From Phycisphaerae bacterium (lineage in GTDB: Bacteria; Planctomycetota; Phycisphaerae; UBA1845), in contig JAJDDY010000033.1 of the NCBI GenBank assembly GCA_029260075.1, positions 1-64,000 of the forward strand: a stretch of 64,000 nucleotides of DNA. The letters run 5' to 3'. A program made the position numbers and the translations under genes. A model generated the notes under the pieces. That model made no database searches. It saw nothing but the letters and a program-made list of their open reading frames with translations, and had not been told where the DNA came from. Positions 17,544-26,321 of the stretch are shown here, one piece after another (the first letter of the stretch is position 1; the number at the start of each line of letters is the position of its first letter).

Positions 17544-18446
17544 ATGGTGGTGGGCAAAGAAGCCGTTGTGGTTCGAACGGAACTCCCCGACCTGCCCGTT
17601 CGACGCGGCAAGGTTCGCGACATTTACGACCTGGGCGACGAGATTCTTCTGGTCGCCACCGACCGCATCAGCGCCTATGACGTCGTACTGCCCACTGCGA
17701 TTCCGGGCAAGGGGGCGATGCTGACGAAAGTTTCCGCTTTCTGGTTCGACCTCTTCGGCGACGACGTAGCCCATCATCTGATCGAGGTGGTGGCTGATGA
17801 GGCGCCCGCCGGTCTGGCGGATCACCTCGCCGAGCTGCGCGATCGAACGATGCGATGTCGCAAGACCAAAGTCGTACCGATCGAGTTTGTGGTTCGAGGA
17901 TACATCACTGGTTCTGGCTGGAAAGACTATCAGCGGACGGGTGCGGTTTGCGGTATCGAATTGCCGAAGGGTATTCGCCAATGCGAGCAACTTCCCGAAC
18001 CGATCTTTACGCCGTCGACCAAAGCGGACGAAGGGCACGATGAGAATATTTCATTTGCCGAGGCGTGCGAGCGGGTCGGTACGGAATGCATGACCGAGCT
18101 TCGCGATCGAAGTATTGACCTGTATAACCGGGCCGCAGATCACGCTCGGCAGCGCGGGTTAATCATTGCCGATACGAAGTTTGAATGGGGTGAGCGAGAC
18201 GGCGAGTACATTTTGATCGACGAAGTGCTCACCCCCGATTCCTCGCGGTTCTGGCCCGCCGACGACTACGAGCCGGGTCGAGATCAAGACAGTTTCGACA
18301 AGCAGTACGTGCGGAATTACCTTACGACGCTGGTGGACAAGGGTAAATGGGACAAGACCCCGCCCGGTCCCGAGCTTCCGCCGGACATCGTCGTCAATAC
18401 GGCCGCCAAGTATCGGGAAGTCATCGATCGGTTGTCGACTCCGTAG
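17544..18446 (+). CDS. purC: Phosphoribosylaminoimidazole-succinocarboxamide synthase
   Basis: 300 residues. AAGGAG lies 8 bases before ATG 17544. It joins CAIR and aspartate with ATP to form SAICAR, the eighth step of IMP synthesis, in the cytoplasm. Family signatures are all present: RRGKVRDIYDLGDEILLVAT, DRISAYDVVLP, FVVRGYITGSGWKDYQRTG, FTPSTKADEGHDENISF, IIADTKFEWG and DEVLTPDSSRFWP. The length matches the long bacterial/yeast-like form (about 300) rather than the short E. coli form (237). It stands alone here: no other purine gene is adjacent, and the next gene is 186 bases away across R1 repeats. Confidence 0.97.
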   Translation: MVVGKEAVVVRTELPDLPVRRGKVRDIYDLGDEILLVATDRISAYDVVLPTAIPGKGAMLTKVSAFWFDLFGDDVAHHLIEVVADEAPAGLADHLAELRDRTMRCRKTKVVPIEFVVRGYITGSGWKDYQRTGAVCGIELPKGIRQCEQLPEPIFTPSTKADEGHDENISFAEACERVGTECMTELRDRSIDLYNRAADHARQRGLIIADTKFEWGERDGEYILIDEVLTPDSSRFWPADDYEPGRDQDSFDKQYVRNYLTTLVDKGKWDKTPPGPELPPDIVVNTAAKYREVIDRLSTP

Positions 18447-18501
18447 AGCGCCCGCTGCAAGACTTTGCGGGATCGGGGTTCTAGACGGTCAAGTGCTGAT
18501 G

Positions 18502-18589
18502 GATCACCGGCTGGAAGCCGGTGCCACACTGGCTGGTGCCACACCGACTTCTGCTACACATGGATCACCGGTTTGAAGCGGTGCCACGG
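18502..18589 (+). repeat. Two R1 palindromes in tandem
   Basis: A perfect core at 18502-18529 and a decayed one at 18563-18589 (CACCGGTTTGAAGCGGTG), both in the same direction, fill the purC-asnB gap. The second ends about 43 bases before the asparagine synthetase start. Confidence 0.85.
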
Positions 18590-18632
18590 TTTGTGCCGCG
18601 AGTTGTCGACTTCGAGAAGAGATTAGTCATCC

Positions 18633-20627
18633 ATGTGCGGAATCGCCGGCGCCATCGACCTCAACGGGAGACGGTCGTTTTCGACCCGGCGTCTCTTGGC
18701 TATGACCGCCTCGCTCGAACATCGCGGTCCCGACGATGAGCACGTTCACATTGAGCAAGGCGTGGCACTCGGGGCGCGGCGCCTAGCGATCGTCGATCTA
18801 CCGGCCGGTCGTCAGCCAATCGCCAACGAGTCGGGTGACGTCTGGGTCGCGTTCAATGGTGAGTTGTTCGACTATCCCTTGATCCGAAGAGACTTGCTGG
18901 CGAGCGGGCACAAGTTGAAAACGCGCTGCGATACCGAGGCGTGGGTTCATCTCTACGAATCGTACGGCGTGGACATGCTGTCGCGCGTGAACGGCCAGTT
19001 CGCCTTCTCGCTTTGGGATCGAACCAACCGCACGCTCATTCTTGGTCGCGATCGCGTGGGCATCTGCCCGTTGTTCTACGCGGAGGCCGACGGCTGGTTG
19101 CTCTGGGCGTCGGAAATCAAAGCGCTTCTCGCATCACGTCTGATTACGGCGCGGCCGGATGTCCGGGGCATTGACCATTTGTTTACGTTTTTTGCCGGAG
19201 GCACCGAGCGCACATGCTTCGCTGGCATCAAGCAGATCCCGCCGGGTCACTACCTAAGCGTTCGTGATGGTCGCATAGAACGTCGGCAATATTGGGATCT
19301 AGACTTCCCTGACGCCGGTGACGAACGCCGGTGCGACGATCCGACGGAGCTCCGCGATGAGCTTGAGGATTGTTTACGCCAAGCGGTCAAGCGGCGCCTG
19401 CGCTGCGACGTACCCGTCGTCACCTACCTCAGCGGCGGGTTGGATTCCACCGTCGTCTTGGGGTTGAGCTCGCAAGAACGTAACGAGCCCATTCGCTCAT
19501 TCACGATCGGACTCAATCGGGCCGGTCCCGACGAACGTGCTCAGGCGGACGAATCAGCCAGACTTCTGGCGTCACCGCTGACGACGATCGCGATGGGCGT
19601 CGGAGAAATTGCCGACTCGTATCCCGACCTGATTCGCGCGGCCGAGGCGCCGGTGATGGATACGTCGTGCGGTTGCATGATGCGTCTTGCGGAGTCGGTC
19701 CACGAGCAGGGGTTCAAGGTGGCGTTAACCGGTGAGGGCGCCGACGAGGCGCTGGCCGGTTATGTCTGGTTCAAATCACAAATGATTGGAAGGCGTATCG
19801 CTCGCTACACGGGTCAGTGGTTGCCTTCGCTCATGCATCGTGCAACGTTGGCGTGGGTTGGTGGGGGGGCAGCGCATCGACCCTCACCGACGGCCATGGG
19901 CGGGGTCCGACCGGTGCAAGCGGAGGTGGCTGAGGTATTCGCTCAGGCCCGCGAGCTTTACTATACGCCTGACATGTGGGCCCGGCTTGACGGTCACTCG
20001 GCGTTCGACGACTTGAGTTTCACGAACGATCGCATCAGCCGGTGGCATCCGTTGAACCAATCGATCTACGCCGGCTACAAGATTATGCTGCCCGGACTCT
20101 TGCTTCAAGCCAAGGGCGACCGTGTCGCCATGAATTCGTCCGTGGAAACCCGTTACCCGTTCTTGGATGAACACCTCATCACGCTCTGTGCGGGGATTGC
20201 ACCGAAGTACAAAGTGCGCGGGCTGACCGACAAGTGGCTACTTCGCCGCGTGGCTGAGAAAGTGTTACCGCCAGCCATCGCCAAGCGACCCAAGACGATG
20301 TTTCGAGCGTCGCAATCGCCCGTGTTCCTTGGTCCCGCCCGTCCGCCGTGGGTCGATCAATTGCTCAGCCGCGAAGCACTTCGCGCGACGGGCTATTTCG
20401 AACCGGCGATGATCGAGCGGATTCGATCGGTCCACGAAAAGGGGCGATGCATCACGCCGCGCCGCGCGGTGACGACCATCGGCATCACCGGTATCATCGC
20501 GACGCAGCTTTGGCACCACACGTTCTGCGGCGGCGGACTTTGCGATCTGCCGCAGTGGACTCCGCCGGATACAGGGTTATCGAATCAGGAAGTCGAACGG
20601 GCTGCGGGTGAGGTGGCGGTTTCCTGA
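18633..20627 (+). CDS. asnB: Asparagine synthetase (glutamine-hydrolysing)
   Basis: 664 residues. MCGIAG places the catalytic Cys right after the initiator Met, as needed for the N-terminal amidotransferase nucleophile; SLEHRGPDD, VAFNGELFDYP and GRDRVGICPLFY complete the class II glutaminase domain (about 1-210). The synthetase domain (about 235-640) has the ATP pyrophosphatase loop YLSGGLDSTVVL, ALTGEGADEALAGY and RYPFLDEHLI. It would make asparagine from aspartate, glutamine and ATP, or amidate a sugar-linked acid as some surface-polysaccharide AsnB relatives do. The length is about 100 residues above E. coli AsnB, with an extended C-terminus. The neighbouring glycan genes favour a polysaccharide role but do not prove it. 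Confidence 0.92.
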   Translation: MCGIAGAIDLNGRRSFSTRRLLAMTASLEHRGPDDEHVHIEQGVALGARRLAIVDLPAGRQPIANESGDVWVAFNGELFDYPLIRRDLLASGHKLKTRCDTEAWVHLYESYGVDMLSRVNGQFAFSLWDRTNRTLILGRDRVGICPLFYAEADGWLLWASEIKALLASRLITARPDVRGIDHLFTFFAGGTERTCFAGIKQIPPGHYLSVRDGRIERRQYWDLDFPDAGDERRCDDPTELRDELEDCLRQAVKRRLRCDVPVVTYLSGGLDSTVVLGLSSQERNEPIRSFTIGLNRAGPDERAQADESARLLASPLTTIAMGVGEIADSYPDLIRAAEAPVMDTSCGCMMRLAESVHEQGFKVALTGEGADEALAGYVWFKSQMIGRRIARYTGQWLPSLMHRATLAWVGGGAAHRPSPTAMGGVRPVQAEVAEVFAQARELYYTPDMWARLDGHSAFDDLSFTNDRISRWHPLNQSIYAGYKIMLPGLLLQAKGDRVAMNSSVETRYPFLDEHLITLCAGIAPKYKVRGLTDKWLLRRVAEKVLPPAIAKRPKTMFRASQSPVFLGPARPPWVDQLLSREALRATGYFEPAMIERIRSVHEKGRCITPRRAVTTIGITGIIATQLWHHTFCGGGLCDLPQWTPPDTGLSNQEVERAAGEVAVS

Positions 20628-20870
20628 GGCGTGCGGTGCCATGAACTGGCACCAATACGAACTTGGCGCCCTCGTCACTAGCGAGTGTCATAACTTGGCA
20701 CTGACGTACACGAGGCGTTGCGGACATGCGATCGATCCGGCACGGTGCGTAGTGCGGGTCATCGACCCGGCATCGATTCGACTCCCTCACGGCTGAAGCC
20801 ATGGGCCACCCTGCCGTAATAGCGTTGCCGGGTCGATAACCCGGCCTACGGATTTTTCTCAAGACTGCTT
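20628..20870. repeat. R4 and R5 repeats between asnB and R3
   Basis: R4 lies at 20774-20813: GATTCGACTCCCTCACGGCT followed by GAAGCCATGGGCCACCC. R5 appears as GGGTCATCGACCCGGC (20755-20770) and CCGGGTCGATAACCCGGCC (20828-20846), small palindromes built on GGGTCGAT. The rest of the stretch holds no credible gene. Both families look like dispersed non-coding repeats. Confidence 0.65.
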
Positions 20871-20872
20871 TA

Positions 20873-21021
20873 GTGCTCTTTCACGCCCTAGGCGACGGGT
20901 TCGTCCGAACCGAGCCGCGACCGTGAGGGAGCGTTTTCGAGTTGTCATCACCGGATTTCAGACGTCCGCTTCCTTACGGGCGCGGCTCGGTATGCAGTTC
21001 ATTCGATGTGTGACAGAACAC
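20873..21021. mobile_element. R3 element, 149 bp, TA-flanked MITE-like
   Basis: The ends are inverted repeats: GTGCTCTTTCAC on the left and GTGACAGAACAC on the right, each bordered by TA (20871-20872 and 21022-21023). The interior is a large imperfect hairpin pairing ACCGAGCCGCGACCGTGAGG with CTTACGGGCGCGGCTCGGT. The right-hand TA plus the first element base form the TAG stop codon of the adjoining minus-strand glycosyltransferase gene. The length equals that of the copy at 36786-36934. TA flanks suggest mobilisation by an IS630/mariner-type transposase, which is not in the window. Confidence 0.8.
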
Positions 21022-22112
21022 TAGGAACCGTCGGCGAGTAGTGAGCGGTAGGCTTCAACGTAGCCTTCGGCCATCGTGTGATCGCTGAATCTCTGTTCGG
21101 CGTTGTTGCGGCAGGCTTGGGGCGAGATGCCGCTGAGTCGTTCCGTGTCGTCGACCGCTTCTGCGATTGAGTCGACCACGAACCCGGTTTTCCCATCGAC
21201 GATGATTTCGGGTAGGGCGCCGAAGCGTGTGGCGATAATTGGCGTGCCGCTCGCTTGGGCTTCCACCGCGACGAGGCCGAATGGCTCACACCAGCTGATA
21301 GGAAAGAGCACGCCGGCGGCTTTGCGGTATAGCGTCGCTAAGTCGTTTTGCGAGAGGAGGCCTACGTATTCGACCTGTTTGCCGTCCACGTGGGGGCGGA
21401 CACGCTCGTGGAAGAAGCTTTGATACTGATCTTCGATCAAGCCAGCCATGAGCAAGCGTCGACCGCTGCGTCGGGCGATCTCGATGGCCTTGTCCGGGCC
21501 TTTCTCGGGCGAGAGGCGACCGGCGAAGAGCAAGTAGTCGTCCTTGTCACGCTCGAAGGGAAAGTTTTCAAGGCGAATGCCGTTGTGGACGGTACGGACG
21601 TAATTCAGCTCGGGCAGCATCGTGCGTTCGGCGTCGGAAATCGAAACGAACGCTTGCTCGCGGTAGGCGAGCAGCAGCGGATGTGAAGCACGTACCCATG
21701 CAGAACCGTGCAGCGTTGTAACCAGCGGGCAGCCGATCAACCTTGAGAATCCGAGTGCGTGGACGTGCAAGTGAGAATGGACCACGTCGAAGTTACCGGC
21801 TGCGGCTTGCTCCATGCACATAGCAATGTGGTGCTGCTCAAGCACGCGGGCGTCGGGCGGGCCTTCAAGAAGACCGGTGTTCGCGTCGAACCTGCGTGGG
21901 CGGTTGCGCTCCGCCTCAGGCCAAGTCGACAGGGCGTGCGGGGTCGTGGTGATCAACGTAGCGCTGGTTTTCGTACCACCGGCGGCGAAGAGGGTCACGT
22001 CGTGACCGAGCCTAACGAGCTGCTCCGTGAGCGTGTGGGCTACCAACTCCCAGGGACCGTATCCGCTGGGCGGTAGCGGCCAACTGATTGGGGCGAGCAT
22101 TGCGATACGCAT
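21021..22112 (-). CDS. Glycosyltransferase family 4
   Basis: 363 residues from ATG 22112, preceded by GGAG at 6 bases; the frame is open to 22157. The GT-B fold shows the N-terminal domain MRIAMLAPISWPLPPSGYGP with VVHSHLHVH, and the C-terminal domain LLFAGRLSPEKGPDKAIEIA, VLFPISWCEPFGLVAVEAQA and GTPIIATRFGALPEII. The E.FGLV..EA motif is where GT4 enzymes bind the sugar nucleotide. It is a retaining transferase of unknown donor, cytoplasmic. It lies downstream of a GH130 gene and a GT4-toroid gene on the same strand, which suggests a shared glycan pathway. Its stop codon coincides with the edge of an R3 element. Confidence 0.9.
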   Translation of the reverse strand: MRIAMLAPISWPLPPSGYGPWELVAHTLTEQLVRLGHDVTLFAAGGTKTSATLITTTPHALSTWPEAERNRPRRFDANTGLLEGPPDARVLEQHHIAMCMEQAAAGNFDVVHSHLHVHALGFSRLIGCPLVTTLHGSAWVRASHPLLLAYREQAFVSISDAERTMLPELNYVRTVHNGIRLENFPFERDKDDYLLFAGRLSPEKGPDKAIEIARRSGRRLLMAGLIEDQYQSFFHERVRPHVDGKQVEYVGLLSQNDLATLYRKAAGVLFPISWCEPFGLVAVEAQASGTPIIATRFGALPEIIVDGKTGFVVDSIAEAVDDTERLSGISPQACRNNAEQRFSDHTMAEGYVEAYRSLLADGS

Positions 22113-22189
22113 GAAGTGCTCCACGTCGCTTTCTTGCTGTTGGTCCGGGTGGTCCACTTCCTTAGAACGTGCTTAAGAACTCTCTTTCA

Positions 22190-22468
22190 GAGCCGCGATG
22201 GAGAGGTCCGGTTTCTAGTGCGAAAATCGCTCCCTGACAGTCGCGGCTCGGTTCGGAGCACTCCCGTCTTGGACACCCTCTTTGAGGAGGGTGGCGAACC
22301 CAATGTCGATTCGACTCCCCCACGTCTGACGCCATGGGCCAACCAGTCTTACCGAGCCGCGCCCGTAAGGAAGCGGACGTTTGAAAGCCGGCCGTGACGG
22401 CTCGAATGCGCTCCCTCACGGTCGCGGCTCGGATCGGACGAACCCGTCACTTGAGTCGTCGCCTCTCG
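22190..22468. repeat. Two R3 cores and one R4 in the operon gap
   Basis: An R3 core lies at about 22190-22251, then R4 at 22303-22340 (GATTCGACTCCCCCACGTCT, then CATGGGCCAAC). A second R3 copy follows from about 22351, pairing ACCGAGCCGCGCCCGTAAGG with CTCACGGTCGCGGCTCGG (22415-22432 area), and continues to the GH130 stop codon. When aligned to the 36786-36934 copy, the stop codon TGA (22469-22471) falls exactly where the flanking TA plus G would be. Confidence 0.65.
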
Positions 22469-23449
22469 TCAATCGTCGCCTTGATCGCCCGCGGTGCTGT
22501 TCTCGCTTAGCCAATCGAGCATGCTGCGAATGCTCCCGGTGGCTAGCGCTATGGAGGTGTCCGCGGCGCCGTAGTACAGGTTGAGCGTGTCGCCGTCGTC
22601 CGCGATGGTCTGTCCGCAGGGGAAAACCACGTCGCCGACGTCGCCGGTGCGTTCATAGTCTGTTTGCGGCCCCATGATCCATTTCGTGCAGCGACGTATG
22701 CAGCAGGTCGGATCTTCCAGCTCGAACAGGGCGAGGCCCAAACGATAGATACAGCCCCCCGGCGTCATCTTGACGCCGTGGTACATCATCAACCATCCTT
22801 CGTCGGTTTCGATAAGCGGCCCGGCGAGGCCGATTTTGTTGGCGTCCCACCACGCCCCGCGGCGCGCCTTGAGCACGACCTTGTGGTCGCCCCAATGCTT
22901 CAAGTCCGGCGAGAACGACATCCATATATGGGCGCTTCCCGTCGCGGGCACCGGTCGGTGGATCATTACCCAGCGTCCGTCGATGCGCCGCGGAAGCAAC
23001 GCGGCGTCCTTGTCCTCGGGCGGAAAAATCATTCCGATCCGGTCGAACTCTCGAAAGTTTTTGGTCAACGCCATGGACACACCGGGGCCGCGCGCCGAGT
23101 AGCACGTGAAGACAACGGCGAACGCATCAAGCTCGTCGACCCAGATGACGCGCGGGTCTTCAATGCCCCAGAGTTCTTCGGGATGGTTCTGCAAGTCGGC
23201 TACGAGCGTTGGGTGGGCATCGACTTTCCAATCGGTCACTCCGTCTGCTGACCGGGCGACGCACAAATGCGACAGGCCGGAGCAATCTTCTACGCGCGCC
23301 AGCAAGATCGTCTCACCGGAGGCGAGTCGGGTAGCGCCGGGGTTGAACACGGTGTTGACGAAGTATGGCCATTGATACGCGGTGAGTATCGGGTTTGCGG
23401 GGTGACGTTTGAGAAGACGACGGCGTGGGTCGTCCTGGAAGTTGTTCAT
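22469..23449 (-). CDS. GH130 family glycoside phosphorylase / beta-mannosidase-like
   Basis: 326 residues, five-bladed propeller family. Signatures: FNPGATRLASGETILLARVE, WGIEDPRVIWVD (in GH130 the Asp here is the likely proton donor), KDAALLPRRIDGRWVMIHRP and ANKIGLAGPLIETDEGWLMM, with VVFPCGQTI near the end. GH130 enzymes cleave beta-mannosides by phosphorolysis (releasing mannose 1-phosphate) or hydrolysis. Which of the two applies cannot be decided without aligning the phosphate-binding Arg and His residues. It sits between two GT4 genes on the same strand, so it may recycle or trim the glycan they build. There is no signal peptide, so it is probably cytoplasmic. Confidence 0.88.
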   Translation of the reverse strand: MNNFQDDPRRRLLKRHPANPILTAYQWPYFVNTVFNPGATRLASGETILLARVEDCSGLSHLCVARSADGVTDWKVDAHPTLVADLQNHPEELWGIEDPRVIWVDELDAFAVVFTCYSARGPGVSMALTKNFREFDRIGMIFPPEDKDAALLPRRIDGRWVMIHRPVPATGSAHIWMSFSPDLKHWGDHKVVLKARRGAWWDANKIGLAGPLIETDEGWLMMYHGVKMTPGGCIYRLGLALFELEDPTCCIRRCTKWIMGPQTDYERTGDVGDVVFPCGQTIADDGDTLNLYYGAADTSIALATGSIRSMLDWLSENSTAGDQGDD

Positions 23450-23559
23450 CGTTCGACTGGCTCCTGTGCAACAAGAAAGCAGATCGCCTGGGCGCAGGCT
23501 ACTCCGGTCACATCATTATCGGCTTTGCGCGTGTGATCCTACAAGGGATCGCCGGTTGG

Positions 23560-23697
23560 CAGCTGGTTGAAGGCAGGTGGTCTTCAATCGTGTCGCAGCG
23601 ATCCCGCCCGCAACGATGAGGCCCGTCCCCATTAACCGGGAACAATCGCCAATGGATCACCGGCTGGAAGCCGATGCCACACTTTTTCAATAAGCTG
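23560..23697 (+). mobile_element. R1 element, full copy, abutting a stop codon
   Basis: The left end CAGCTGGTTGAA and right end TTCAATAAGCTG are inverted repeats. In between, CTTCAATCGTGTCGCAGCGA, a GGGAACAATCGCCAATGG block and the palindrome (one mismatch, CCGATG, core 23655-23682) follow the same order as the copies at 6989 and 41075. The next base, 23698, is the last base of the TGA stop of the minus-strand GT4-toroid gene. Confidence 0.75.
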
Positions 23698-26013
23698 TCA
23701 GGCGAGGTCGGGTGCGTCTCCCGTTTGCATTTCATGCATGATGAGGAGCGATAGCAACCAGGACAGAAGGGACTCGGCACCCTGGTTCTCGTTCACGCCG
23801 CCCGCCTCGAGGCCGTCGTAGCAACCACGCGATTTGAAGTCGATCATCGTGACGCCGAGGTCGTTGCGGCCGACGAACCACTCGAAACACCGCCTCATCT
23901 CGACGAGCCAGCGTTCGTCGCCAGAAGTTCGATGTGCGGCTTTGAACGCGCCGATCAACGCGGCCGCTTCGAGCGGTTGTTGGTCGAACTTGGCGGTCGT
24001 CCCCTCTCGCCCCATCCAGCCGTCATTTCCAATCACTGACAAGTGACCTTCGGGTGCGGTCTGGGCTGTCACCAGCCATCGCAAAACGCTGAGCCCTCGA
24101 TCACGCAGCGCGGGGCGCTCAAGCACGTGTCCGGCGATGATCAACGCTTGGGGAATTCGACCGTTGTCGTACGTGACCACGTCTTCGAACCAAGGCCATT
24201 CGTCAGACTCGTGGCCTGCAAAAACAGCTTCGAGATGATCCGCCAACGTCGACAAAGTACGGTGGGCGATGTCGTCGTCGGGGTTCACTCGGAGGTAGTA
24301 GTGGATGCCCAGCATACTCAGTGCCCACGATCGGGGGAACTCCAGGGATTCGACGGCGCCAAGCCCTCGTCGAAAGAGGGCGGTCGCGAGATTCGCCGTC
24401 GACTCGGTGGGGGCGTGCGAAAGCACATAGCCCAACGCCCAGATCGCGCGTCCTTGACTGTCGTCGCTTCCGTCTTCCTCCATCCACTTTCGGTCATACG
24501 ACATGAAGTTTCGAAAGCGGCCGGTCTGACCATCCTGAGCGTAGTGGATGAACGATAGATAATTCTGTAGGTACGGCAGCACTTCTTTGCATTGAAACAG
24601 TGACCAGGCCATCGATGCGACGATCAGCGCTCGCGCGTTGTCGTCGGTACAGTATCCGTGGCGACGATCGGGCATGGCGAATGCGGCATGTTGTAAGATT
24701 CCCGTGTCGTCGGACATCGTGTAGAGGTGGTCAAGTCGCGGTTCTGGTAACGACATGCGCATGAGCACCTTGCGATCGGTGAACAAGACCGGCGCCGCCT
24801 GAGCGAAGTGTTGTCGAGCCTGATCGCATGCCGAAACGAACTGTTCGCCCACACGCGACCAGACCATGCTCCGCCCGAAGTTGTGCGCGGCCTGTTGCAT
24901 CGTGGTTCGCGCGTTTTCATCGGTAAGCAGCTCGCGAAGCGCACCGGCGAAACCGTCGACGTCACCGAACTCCACGAGCCGACCGCGACCGTTGATGAGC
25001 AACTCTTGAGCGTGCCAATACGGCGTAGAGACGATGGCCTTGCCACAGGCCAAAGCATACGCCAGGGTGCCCGAGGTGATCTGCTCTTTCGAGGGGTAGG
25101 GCGTGGCATACACGTCCGCCGCTTGAAGGTAGGACTTGAGGTCGTCGTCGGAAACATACCGATTGTGGAATAGCACGTTTTTCTGAATACCAAGTTCCAC
25201 CGCACGCAGTTCCAGAGAGATGCGGTAGAGCTCGCCGGAATCGCGCACCACGCCGGGGTGGGTCACACCGAGCACGACGTAGGCCACATCCGGAATATTG
25301 GGAACGATCTTTCCCAGGGCGTCGAGCATGACTTCGATTCCCTTTCCCGGACCGAGAAGACCGAAGGTCAGGATCATAGGACGACCCGCGAGCCCGAAAC
25401 GCTCTTTGAACGGTTCCGTATCCCCGAGCGGCACGTCGGGCACGCCGTGTGGGATGAGGCGGATGCGCTCGCTCGGCACGTTGTAGACATCGGTGAGCAA
25501 GTGCCGCGCACGATCGGCCATAACCACGACCACATCGCTTCGCGCGCAAACGCGCGAGAGTACGTCGAGCTGTTCCTTAGATGGATCTTGAAGCACTGAG
25601 TGAAGGGTGGTCACCAGGGGTCTGTGAAGATTATCAAGCAGATCCAGCAGATAGCTGCCACATTCCCCGCCGAACAGGCCGAACTCGTGTTGAAGCAAGA
25701 CGACATCCGCACCGCTCGTATTGAGCACCTCGGCCGCGTTGCGATATTCCTGCCGTTGGTGTTGTCTTATTTGCAGTGTCACTTCTTCGTCGTAGGCGTA
25801 TCCGTCCTCAGAGTCGTTGATCGCGACAATCTGAACGTGCTGCGACAGGGGAGAACCGTTTGTGGCAATCGCTCCGTCTACGGCCTTGGCCACATCGTGC
25901 GTGAAGGTGGCGATCCCACAACGGCGGGGAACGTATGACCCGATCATGGCGACCTGAAGGTCGGTGGACTTGGGCATCTCTTGGATTCCGGGGGCTTGTT
26001 TCGTTGTATCCAT
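23698..26013 (-). CDS. GT4 glycosyltransferase fused to an alpha/alpha-toroid domain
   Basis: 771 residues. The N-terminal half (about 20-400) is a GT4 enzyme: MIGSYVPRRCGIATFTHDV, VVLLQHEFGLFGG, RLIPHGVPD, LTFGLLGPGKGIEVMLDALG, then TPYPSKEQITSGTLAYALA. The C-terminal half (about 430-765) is an all-helical domain with YCTDDNARALIVASMAWSL, EDGSDDSQGRAIWALGYV and GGVNENQGAESLLSWLLSL, reminiscent of six-hairpin glycosidases. Such fusions recur in bacteria beside GH130 genes. The toroid may hydrolyse, bind or measure the product, but its activity is unknown. It is the first gene of a minus-strand set with GH130 and a second GT4. The start at 26013 is the only strong Met near the domain edge; no good Shine-Dalgarno was seen. 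Confidence 0.85.
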   Translation of the reverse strand: MDTTKQAPGIQEMPKSTDLQVAMIGSYVPRRCGIATFTHDVAKAVDGAIATNGSPLSQHVQIVAINDSEDGYAYDEEVTLQIRQHQRQEYRNAAEVLNTSGADVVLLQHEFGLFGGECGSYLLDLLDNLHRPLVTTLHSVLQDPSKEQLDVLSRVCARSDVVVVMADRARHLLTDVYNVPSERIRLIPHGVPDVPLGDTEPFKERFGLAGRPMILTFGLLGPGKGIEVMLDALGKIVPNIPDVAYVVLGVTHPGVVRDSGELYRISLELRAVELGIQKNVLFHNRYVSDDDLKSYLQAADVYATPYPSKEQITSGTLAYALACGKAIVSTPYWHAQELLINGRGRLVEFGDVDGFAGALRELLTDENARTTMQQAAHNFGRSMVWSRVGEQFVSACDQARQHFAQAAPVLFTDRKVLMRMSLPEPRLDHLYTMSDDTGILQHAAFAMPDRRHGYCTDDNARALIVASMAWSLFQCKEVLPYLQNYLSFIHYAQDGQTGRFRNFMSYDRKWMEEDGSDDSQGRAIWALGYVLSHAPTESTANLATALFRRGLGAVESLEFPRSWALSMLGIHYYLRVNPDDDIAHRTLSTLADHLEAVFAGHESDEWPWFEDVVTYDNGRIPQALIIAGHVLERPALRDRGLSVLRWLVTAQTAPEGHLSVIGNDGWMGREGTTAKFDQQPLEAAALIGAFKAAHRTSGDERWLVEMRRCFEWFVGRNDLGVTMIDFKSRGCYDGLEAGGVNENQGAESLLSWLLSLLIMHEMQTGDAPDLA

Positions 26014-26321
26014 GGTACGGCGGATCTTCTTGTTCGGTTCGATTTTCGAAGCTGCAAGCGGCGTTCCAATAGAAACGCCGCGGTCACGGCAATGCTACCT
26101 TGTCGTAACTCCATCGCGAACGGTCTGCGTCCGATAGAACAGTTGACACCGTGGGCGCAATCCCCACTTGGGAGTCTAGATGAAAGAGCGTCGCAGCGGA
26201 ACACCGCCTGTGTTTTCTTCGGCCGGAAGTCGGTTCCGCTCGCGCCAGTCAGCGATCGACAATGCTCTATGTAGCGTCCGCGGATGCCTGTGCGAGCCAC
26301 TCTAGCAAGCGAATCGGAAGA
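26014..26321. other. Divergent promoter region of two operons
   Basis: 308 bases separate the minus-strand GT4-toroid gene from the plus-strand VKOR gene, so both operons must start here. Short open frames on both strands (for example 25981-26274 plus) overlap the glycosyltransferase gene and show no family features. No short peptide with a convincing leader/core layout for the PqqD-like partner was found. Confidence 0.4.

Noticed and set aside
18633-20627. Asparagine synthetase as a lasso-peptide cyclase partner of the PqqD/HprK cassette
   Set aside because: It has a full class II amidotransferase domain with catalytic Cys, lies about 8 kb from the cassette beyond other operons, and no transglutaminase-like protease or precursor peptide is seen.
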